This document shows positions 55,408 to 64,000 of a stretch of 64,000 nucleotides of DNA, in pieces. The notes beneath the pieces are model-generated. The model saw only the letters and a program-made list of their open reading frames with translations. It was not told the origin of the DNA and did no database searches. Origin of the DNA: Cymbidium sinense. Lineage: Eukaryota; Streptophyta; Magnoliopsida; Asparagales; Orchidaceae. Both the position numbers and the translations under genes were made by a program. Within the stretch, counting starts at the first letter, position 1, and each line of letters starts with the position of its first letter. Location of the stretch: the NCBI GenBank assembly GCA_021442155.1, contig CM038221.1, forward strand, positions 29,727,906 to 29,791,905, read 5' to 3'.

Positions 55408-55929
55408 ATGTCCGCCGCCGTCAGATCGCGAGCTCTAGGCTGGGCTGTTGCCGCAGAATCGGCCTCCGCCGCTATCCAATCCCTATACCTCTCCACTCAC
55501 TGCGTCCACGCTGGCCGTATCTCCGACCTCCACACTCTCCATCGACGGCGATTGGACGACCTGTGTCCCCGATTACCCGGTCACTTCCTCCCCACCAAGT
55601 TTCTATCACTACAGGGCCAACTGGTTGATCGAGGCACTCTTAGCGCGGTCGCTGCCTCCGCTGCTGTATCGAGGTCATCCGGTGATCCACCCGAGATATG
55701 GCAGCAGCCTCCGGATTCCGGGGTTGCTGTTCAGTCTTCAGGATTGCCGAGCCGGATCAACGTGATTAGGGTAGGAGGCGCAGGTGGAGGCGGAGGAGGA
55801 GGTGGAGAAGGAGGAACTGGGAAGGAAGGGTACTGGGGAGGTTCTAATTTAGGGAATGAATTTCCAACCCCTAAGGAGATATGCAGAGGTCTAGATAAGT
55901 TTGTGGTTGGGCAAGAGCGGGCTAAGAAG
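55408..55929 (+). CDS. CLPX: Mitochondrial CLPX-type AAA+ chaperone, exon 1 (gene incomplete in window)
   Basis: The exon encodes 174 residues. It starts '[20 protein letters not shown]', an Arg/Ala/Ser-rich amphipathic stretch typical of mitochondrial import. It passes '[10 protein letters not shown]' and a glycine-rich linker (residues about 128-148) and ends '[20 protein letters not shown]' then 'GQERAKK' before the donor GTAAAATTG. The ending is the start of the ClpX AAA+ domain, just before 'VLSVAVYNHYKR' and the Walker A motif that later exons should supply. ClpX unfolds substrates for the ClpP protease in the mitochondrial matrix. No CxxC pairs of a zinc-binding domain are visible; whether that is normal for this paralogue or a loss is open. 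I could not find exon 2 in the remaining 8 kb, so the gene either has a very long intron or is a truncated copy. Confidence 0.8.
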
Positions 55930-58900
55930 GTAAAATTGTGAACATTGTGATGTTTTTATTTTGAGAGGAGCTACTTTACTGAGCTGATTTCTTGTGTTAG
56001 CCCTAGTTTTGTTTTATTCATTGGATTTATTCTTGTTGAAAAATTTGGAGTTTATTGCACTCTTTGACAAAACTTTAGGACAATTTCTTTCGAAGTCAAT
56101 TTTTGCGACAATTGTCTCTCGTGGTTCTCTTTTGATGTGCAGAGCATAATTGGTGTGGAAGTTCATGTTGAAGTTCCTTCAATTACATATTCTGAAAGCG
56201 CTGCAATATCTGGAATGCTGTTTATGCATAATTTTTATCAATCTAGTATTTCTTATCAACAAATTTGTTAAACCTACATCCAATCAAAGTATTGATGATG
56301 GATCTTGAGCACAAATGGTGGCTGGTAAATGTTGGTACGAACAATTTACTATAAAGGACGGTTATGTCAACCATTGTTGTTTGTTATTGATAATCTTACG
56401 AGCTTTAAACATGTGTTGAATGCGTAATTATGAGTTAATGCACCACTCAAACTATGTTGTTTCTCTTGTACGTTTTGTCATAAAACTTTGAAAAGATGTA
56501 ACCTGGATTTCCTTTGTGCTATTCAATTTCACTTCATGTTTTTTTTTTTTTTGATATTGTATTATGATGAAAGAAGATTTTTAATAATAACAGTTCTATT
56601 GATATTCAAAAATAAAGTAGTGTATCTGATTATTTGGTAATGTGTGATAACCAAGGGTTGGTTTGAGAGGACTGTAGCTATCTATAAAATTAGTTGTGAA
56701 GCTATTGTAGAACAAATAGAGTTCTTGAAAGTTGCTCGGGTATTATAGAAAATTTCCTTCAGAAAAATGATATCTAATGACATTCTTACACCTACCACAC
56801 TTTTGCATATCTGATTGTGGAAAACTCTTCGCCACAAATTTTTTTGAAAAACATAGATTTAATGTAGCCATATAAAACGGGATCGATTACATATAAAGTT
56901 ATGAAAAAGTCATCCCAAATAATGCCCAAGCTGATTGTTGTGGATTTGGGATTTTTTAGATGGTTGTGTGGCGAAACTAAAAATGCTTTATCGTGGATGC
57001 TTATATTAACAAGGTTGTGGGAGTAACACATTAAAAGTATGATAATGAAAAATAGATTTACTTTGTTTTAACATGTATAATGGATGACAGATGATATACT
57101 TATAAGATTTTTAGGTAGACTAATGCGAAAGAATTTGGAATTTAAGGTGAGTATCAAAACAAAAGAGCTAGAAATTGTTTTAAAAGATCTGTAAAATAGA
57201 ATTACATCTCATTCAATATTCTATAGGTATGATAGGGGAGGCTTCTTAAACCTGATCCTATATAGTAGGTATAATTACGCTGATGACCATCATTAAGTTG
57301 TATCTATTCTTCTTAAATTCCTAGTGATCTTGTGGTACATCTCAATACCTTACAACTAGCAAGCATCAAGTATCTATGCTAGTTTTCATGGAATATAAGT
57401 ATTGTGCTTGTTTTGGTGAATATAATTTTTGGAAGAAATTTAATTTGTTTTATTGTGCAAATTTACTTTATTCCATAATGTCATACATGGGAGATTTTCA
57501 TGCTTTAATTATTGTATTATGCAAATTACTTTCAAGTAGGGATGACTTTGCATCCGCTGATTAATTAACATTCACAACCTACCTTGGCATTTACTGCTGG
57601 TTTTTTGGTGTTCAGTGTTTGATTGGATTCCACCATACAATATATGAGTTATAGTTGGATTTATGTGATCATACTAATAGATAAATTAATTATTTTATTT
57701 AATTTTAGAGGAGTTTGAAAATTACTTAAGATGCATGAAAATAACTAAACACAAAGGATTTGATGGGTGTACATTTCATCTTGAGAAACACAACATAGGA
57801 GAAAATATTTTCTAGTAAAGGTATATTAAAAGAGAAAAAGATGAGAATATTGATTATTATCATGAGTGACATAAACAATGTTCTACCAAGTATTTGGGTT
57901 TAGCTTTTGAATGATTTTGTAGTATCCATTTTCTTCACTGGGTGTCGTTTTTCTTTGAACAGCTACATGATAAGTACTATAGTCTATAACATAAAACAGA
58001 GGATTGGATAAACTAATATCCCAGTGGCTCAACTATACAGTATGAGCTATGTTCATAAGCAAGATATCACATCCAACATGATCTTTATAACTCTTTATTT
58101 TTAGGGAATTAAGATCTTAGACATTACAAGAAGAGAGACATGGTTGATCGAACTAACATGTAAAGGGTTTTGGTGTTGTCCAGCTTGCATGTTGGCTTTA
58201 GTGAGGGTATGGGATACATTGTGTTTGTGTGACTATCTCTTTCGATAGCAAGCCTACACCTTTTTTCATTGCACATCAGAATCATATTAAATATAAATTT
58301 TCTCCTTCAGTCTTTAATTTCTGTTTTAGCTATGGCCAAACATTTCATACTCTTTATGTGGTTTTCTTCTCTAGTCCATAAGGTGTTCATCCATGAATCC
58401 ACATTGTTCAAGTTTAGACTTAATAGTTTCATCTTTTTCCAGGTGCATTAATTGGGCTTATATTGGTGTTATGATATTCTTTCTTTTATCAGTTATGTTA
58501 GAAAATGTGTTTTTATGGCTATTTCTTTAGTGGGTTGATTGGTAGATGGGTAGTAGCAGCTTGAGCAATTGGTTTAAAAGTTGAAGGATAAATGAGTGTG
58601 GTTTGAAAACGACAAAGTACTTATTGCATTTTTTAATAATATAGCAATGTAAAAAATTTTTGTAGGCCTAAGGGTTATGTAACTTAACTTCATTCCTTAT
58701 ATCCATTTTGAGACCAATGACAAACATACTGACTAACTACAAATTATTATTAGGGCAGTTAGTTCTGGTTATGTGGTCTTAAATAATATTGAGATAGTTC
58801 ACCACCATCATGTCACAATACCTTAGGTTGTGAATTTGGGTATATAGTTTCTTATCATGATGCAATGTATACTTGGTTTTAAGAATTTCTTTCTTCTTTT

Positions 58901-60398
58901 GTCAAAATATTAATTTGATAGAATTTTGCATGACCAATTAGTTTAGCTCTACTAAAAGTTACTATTTGGTAGTCATCTCTATCATGCCAGTGAAAGAATT
59001 ATTTTATTTGGGTGAGCTAGTCTAAGAACATATATGGGTCATGAATGTCATCAAAAGTGAGTGTCGTGTTTTTTATTCTTCTAGTTGTGTCAACAAATGA
59101 TTTTTTTGTATGGTGTTGTCTTAAGTTGTGAGGCCTTTTAGTGTTTGTGCGAAAGTTAGGGCTGAGGTCATTCTTAAAATGATGGAAAGGTGTTTGATGT
59201 TGTTGATTTAGCAAAATTTGTTTTAACAATATTTCAAAATTGTTAAAATTTTCATCTATATTATTGATTCTTCATCATTCTTGTGATTTATGTTATTCAT
59301 CCTAAACTAGTTCTCCCAATTTCTTATTTAGCTCTTTTACTTGGTCTAGGTTTGCAGAGTTTGGTGGCATGGTGGTGATGCAACCGAATAGTTTTTTAAA
59401 ATTATAGGAATAATGTGAGTAAAATATAATGGGTGTTATTGAGTTAACTTAATCTAAAATAACCTTTATGTTGGGATCAAAGGTCACTTCCCAAGCTTTC
59501 ATTATGTGATTTAAACCTTTTTGAGAAAGACTTTTTAAGTTTGGCTTGATGCAAAAACTTATATATTTTGTGGGTTTGGTTTTGACAAGGAAATTTTTTT
59601 GTTCAAGGTGAAAATGAATGCAAATATGCAAAGGACTAGAGAAATTTGTTTTTTTTCTTTCTTTTGCTATAGGCTTTAGCAGCACATAATATGCAAGTAT
59701 CTTTCGTACATATTCTGATATAACACGTTGATATCCATTGTTGTATGGTTGCAATGTAAAGATGTTATTAGAATAGCTAGAATAGTCTAATATTTTCTTA
59801 TTGTTAATATTTAGGCTATACTCAATTTTTTGAAATCTCCACTCATTCCATTATTATTTTTGTACTGTTTAGTTATTGAACAAAAAAAAAAAAAGAAAAA
59901 AGAAAAAGAAAAAAAGAAAAATGAATTTAGGGAGTTTACACTTATCTTGGTCAAAGCGTTGCTCTGCCATTAGTTTAACAGGCAAGCAGTTCAAGGAGAC
60001 ATGCTTAATCACATTATCTAAGGCAAATCCCATACCTCTTGTAGTTAATATCTGGACATAAAAGAAGCATTGTTCTCTTGGAAGTAAATCAAGCATAAAA
60101 AACCACTTGATTGGATTGAAATTGCATCCCCAAGATACAGTTGCAGCACTTGATTGGATCGAAATTGCATCCCCAAAAGAGAGAAAATATGGTTTTGAAC
60201 TTTGAAATACAAAAACTATTCTAATACATCATAGAAGACTATATATATGTACTTAAAATAAACTTTAATTCTAAGATAATTGAACCCATAATAAAAAACC
60301 GCCCAGACCTAGAGCGGTCTCGATTCAAGGGTCAACCAGCCTAGGAATAGTAGGGCTAGCATGAGCCGGGCCATCTTGTTGCAGATTGCACTCCCGTG
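55930..60398. other. AT-rich sequence downstream of CLPX exon 1, possibly intron; no exon recognised
   Basis: The plus strand was scanned for sequence encoding 'VLSVAVYNHYKR' and for Walker A and B motifs; none was seen. A minus-strand stretch near 58,950-59,230 has a vaguely gag-like 'DDIHDPYMFLD' followed by 'LAH', too weak to call. A poly-A/AAAG tract lies at 59,880-59,920. At 60,105-60,178 a unit of about 31 bp containing 'CTTGATTGGAT.GAAATTGC' occurs twice. Confidence 0.5.
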
Positions 60399-61076
60399 TC
60401 ATTCTCCCCTAGTTGGGGAGGCGTCACCTTCATCCATTGGAGTCTCTGAATCTTCATAATATGGTGACATGTCATCTACCAGTGAGTTGCTAGAGATGTT
60501 GTAGTCATCAGGAAAATCAACCTTATAGACAGTCATTGATCCATTTGACAATCTTAATGGATCGTCAACTTGTGGATTAAGCTTCCCAAATGCATCTTTG
60601 AGAAACCTCTTCTTTTTCAATATGATCCACACTAAGTCTCATTCCTTGAAGGTCATGATCTTCCTTATTTTATTTGTCCTTCTGGTATTTAAAATTTTCT
60701 CTGACAAATTTTCTCTTCACCTTTTGATGTAAATCATGTATATTATCGCATATTCTAGGCTTTAACTCTACATCTAGGCTTAATGGTATGAAAGATAGGA
60801 ATTGATTCCATAGCCACATGTGTGAGTGTGTTTTTGCTATAAATAATCTCAAAAGGAGTGCGACGTTGCGACCTGTAGATTGACTAACATATAATTGTAG
60901 GTAGACTAACCTAGGAAGAATCATATCTTACTGCTTGATGTTCTTGCTCACAAAATATTTAAGGTGGTTCACAAATTGCAGTTCACCATCATAGTTTTCT
61001 CACCTATTTGTGGATGGGTTGTTGAATTGAACTAAACAGTTGTACCTAACTCATCGTATAGAGTTCTCCAAAAATG
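60399..61076 (-). pseudogene. pol: Ty3/gypsy integrase C-terminal remnant
   Basis: The minus strand, read through several stops and frameshifts, gives in order 'FWRTLYDELGTTV', 'STTHPQIGEKTMMVNCNL', 'STYN', 'RSQRRTPFEIIYS', 'NIHDLHQKVKRKFVRENFKY', 'LKKKRFLKDAFGKLNPQVDD', then 'YKVDFPDDYNISSNSLVDDM' and 'SPYYED'. This parallels the end of the gypsy integrase core ('HPQTDGQTEVVNRTL', 'TPFEIVYG') and the following GPY/F-type region ('GKLKPR.DGPF', 'YNIS..FNV.DL.PY'). The residues after Asp at 'SPYYED' run out without a chromodomain. The element is dead and its other parts were not identified. Confidence 0.85.
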
Positions 61077-61379
61077 ATTTAAAAAAAAATCATGTTGTGA
61101 GTAACTATGCCATCCAAAAGGGGAGGGGGGGAAAATTGGGTGTTTTAAAAATATTACAAGTGAAAACTAATATTTCATTTTTGATAGTAAATAATTTTCA
61201 ATTTGAAATAGTGAATAACCAAAAATAAAAAAGCAACAAAAATAAATGTAGAAAAATAAATAATGACAACATGCACCATAATTTTATGTGGTTTTGGTTA
61301 AAACTCCAGGCAGGCCTACGTCCACACCTAGTCACACTAGTTAGGATGCCACAATCATAATAAAAATAAATTACAATCA

Positions 61380-61600
61380 TACTCTCTTAGAGCGGGGTGG
61401 ATACTTTCTTCTACAACAATCACATACTCTCTTATTATGAGGCGAGTACAACCCCAATAACAATCTTGTATTATTCTACAATGGGGCAAGTATAATTAGA
61501 ATAAAATCTCATATTCTCTTATAATAGGGCGAGTATAATCCCAACAAAATTTCATACTCTCCTACAATGGGGCAAGTACAATCCCAACAAAAAAAATTAA
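61380..61600. repeat. Minisatellite with units of about 50-60 bp
   Basis: Four diverged units contain 'ATACTCTC.TA.AATGGGGC' and 'GAGTACAATCCCAACAA'-type segments in tandem. Adjacent sequence at 61,290-61,360 ('CAGGCAGGCCTACGTCCAC') is GC-richer and may belong to the same repeat element. Confidence 0.8.
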
Positions 61601-64000
61601 ACACAGAGACAAATACAACTTATAAATTTTGACACAATTACATCTAAAATATCTAGCAATCTACCTCAAATGAAATGATGGTCTTACAACACATAATAAT
61701 CACCTTACAACAACCAACATATTTGTAAATAATTTTGATAAAGGGAAATCGCTCACTTAAATTTAATGAGAAATGACAAGTTAATTTTTCAAAAGTAATA
61801 TTTGAAAGTTATTTAGCTTAATGCTAACTATAGATTAATGTAAAAAATATTTTGAAATGAATTAACTAGTGTCTATTATTCAACAAACTAAATTTCAGTA
61901 AATATCAAATTTAATTTAAATGGAGATTATAACTATTTTGAATGAAAGAATGATTTAATTCACCATATTCTTCAAGCATAAACAATTAAATTATCATACA
62001 GAATTAAATTTCAGCAAGCTATGGATTTATTTAAGCAACGTATGATTGTTGAAATGAAATGATCAATCCAAAATAATCATTAAACCTCTTAGAAGACAAA
62101 TATTGATAAAGCTATGTAATTTATACTAAAACCAGCAAACACAATTACATTCCAGAAATAATAAACTTTTATTCCAATCAAAACTAAGTTTCAAAATAAT
62201 TTAAATGATGATGAGACTTTGAAATAATGCTATGGTAAAATAATATTAAGCAAATCAAAGGTTTTTGCAATGAAATGAAAAATTCAGCAAAATAAAATTA
62301 ATTTCAGCAAAAATAAATTTTTATTTCACTCAAAATAAAATTTCAAAATGATTCTAATGATAAAGGACATTTCAAGTAAACCTTAAGTTAAATAATTTTG
62401 AGCAGACAATTGATTTTTATAGTAGAACAAAAATTTCAGCAAAATAGAATAGTTTCCTATAAGATGTCTCAATTGTTTTCTCAAAAAGATAAATTTGCTC
62501 TAGGTTCAAATGATTCAAATAAAATTACAATGAGAATACTAAGGCAAATCAAGAGAGCTTTTTCAAAGAATATTAATATTTGAATGGTGAAAATTAAGCT
62601 AAACACAATGATAAAAATAAGCTTGACAATACTTGCTTCAGATCACAAAATGATTTTCTATGAAAATAAATTTTAAATTTAAAACTAATAAAGTTGAAAG
62701 ACAAATAGGAATTGAAATTTCAATCAAGTTGATGATCACCAATTAAATCAAAATGATGAATTAAATATTTATAACAAAATATCAAATAGAGAAATTAGGA
62801 GAAAGAAGATCTCACTCAAGGCTTTGAAAATTTAAACCAATTTGAAAGAAACCTTGAAATGAACTTTTTCAAATGCTTGCACAATTCTTCTTGTGATGGA
62901 TTCTTGAAGAAGCAAAGGGATTTAGTAAGAGAAAGCACACAATCTCCAAAACTTAAAATTTATTTTTCCTTTGCCAAGACTCAGTTTTTGGTAGTATGAA
63001 GGGTGTAGCCATCCACTACATTTAGGTTAAAATGTTTTGCAAAGTTCTTAAACCACTATAGAGTGGGATCCACAGCTAGAGAGGGAAAAATGGCAAGTTT
63101 TGTTTTATGTAATTAAATTAAGTTTGCATAATTAATTGGCCGACCTCATGGAATAAACCCAATTTGGAAATCCATTAATTCATAAAGCTCCAAACGGCTA
63201 AGAAAAATTATGGGGGAGGTTTTGAATTCCAATTTGAGTGAATTTGGAGGGAATTTAATAAATAAATTTTGGAATAAACCTTTAAAATTTCGGTCAAGCC
63301 TGAGGGGTCATTGTGTTGAGTTATATTTAGAAAATATAGGTTAATATATCTACATATAAATAAATTAATGACAAATGCATCATCAAACTTCCAAAAAATC
63401 CCAAATAAAATGAAATGAAATAAGAGACCAAAACGTAATATGCAGTCTTGACTTTACCTTAATTTTAATATCATTTAATAAGGTAAATTTTCATTAAATT
63501 AAACAAATAAGAAAATTGCAAAAATTAGAAATTCAAGCCCAAATAAATTGAATAAAAAAAATAAAATAAATTGAGAATAAAATGAAACAATTAAATTTAT
63601 TGTTTTGCATAATTAATTTTTACTAAAATAGATTTTTTTGGATGGTTAAATTTTCATTTAAAACAATCATTAATCAAATAATGTAAATATGAGATAAAAA
63701 ATTGAAATTGTATATTATTAATTTATAAAAATAAAATTTTAATGAATGGAATAATGAAATAATGATTAATGTCTTAATTTATTTAAAGTGAGTTCATTTA
63801 TCAAATTCAATGCAAAAATACAAAATAAAACTCTAAACCCAACCAAACCTCTAGAAGATATCACTTGATTGCCTTAGATTAGTAAGTCTTGTAATTCTCT
63901 TGAATCTCATAAATATTGATAATTTTAAGTATATATTTGTCTTCATTAAAATTCATAATTTATAATGATAATTACAATGATTTTTGTAGTTAACTAAATC
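61601..64000. other. AT-rich sequence to the window end; no gene recognised
   Basis: No open frame with recognisable features on either strand and no clear terminal repeats. Phrases such as 'ATTTCAGCAAAATA' recur around 61,980-62,460, giving a loosely repetitive character. Confidence 0.6.

Noticed and set aside
58950..59230. Weakly gag-like minus-strand peptide ('DDIHDPYMFLD' then 'LAH')
   Set aside because: Too short and lacking a zinc knuckle. Its position relative to the integrase remnant at 60,399-61,076 is wrong for a single element on that strand.

Overview
This window is AT-rich plant nuclear DNA with almost no intact genes. It looks like an intergenic, retrotransposon-rich part of a large angiosperm genome. 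A monocot such as a palm fits the style of the repeats and the gene fragments, but I cannot prove the lineage. The evidence for a plant is Ty3/gypsy pol remnants, a PIF/Harbinger element, a Mutator-like element carrying host gene pieces, MITEs, and intron-bearing fragments of plant genes (sphinganine C4-hydroxylase, a FOUR LIPS/MYB88-type MYB, organellar prolyl-tRNA synthetase, mitochondrial CLPX).

Positions 1-37,750 are built from one family of Ty3/gypsy retrotransposon with very long LTRs (about 6 kb or more) in both orientations. Two large inverted-repeat systems result, roughly 600-20,290 and 21,780-37,750. A reverse transcriptase remnant (27,177-27,371), a non-coding tail full of 310-340 bp tandem repeats (28,480-30,640) and a tract just before the last LTR (about 31,596) give the plus-strand polarity of the best-preserved copy. 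A decayed PIF/Harbinger element (about 13,099-19,747) sits inside one LTR. It carries a broken DDE transposase, a broken Myb/SANT-like second ORF and two exons of an organellar prolyl-tRNA synthetase.

Positions 37,750-46,140 are microsatellite-rich and hold the most interesting object, a 5.0 kb Pack-MULE-like element (40,769-45,780). Its TIRs are about 370-395 bp and it has no recognisable transposase. It carries two unrelated captured gene fragments in opposite orientation. On the plus strand is the C-terminal catalytic half of a sphinganine C4-hydroxylase, with its histidine clusters intact. On the minus strand are exons of a FLP/MYB124-type regulator, with an R3-MYB exon brought next to the C-terminal exon. 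The element lies inside a CT-rich tandem repeat array. Its terminal motif recurs in a small MITE (51,147-51,385, flanked by a perfect 10 bp duplication) and in a decayed MITE copy at about 54,957-55,172.

Positions 46,140-48,978 are a truncated, minus-oriented LTR retrotransposon (LTR 46,474-48,978 plus a primer-binding-site-like motif). Positions 49,000-55,200 are AT-rich with several MITEs. At 55,408-55,929 is exon 1 of a mitochondrial CLPX-type chaperone gene with a consensus splice donor. No later CLPX exon could be found before the window ends, so either the first intron exceeds 8 kb (it would contain a gypsy integrase remnant at 60,399-61,076) or the gene is broken. The rest to 64,000 is AT-rich sequence with a short tandem array at 61,380-61,600.
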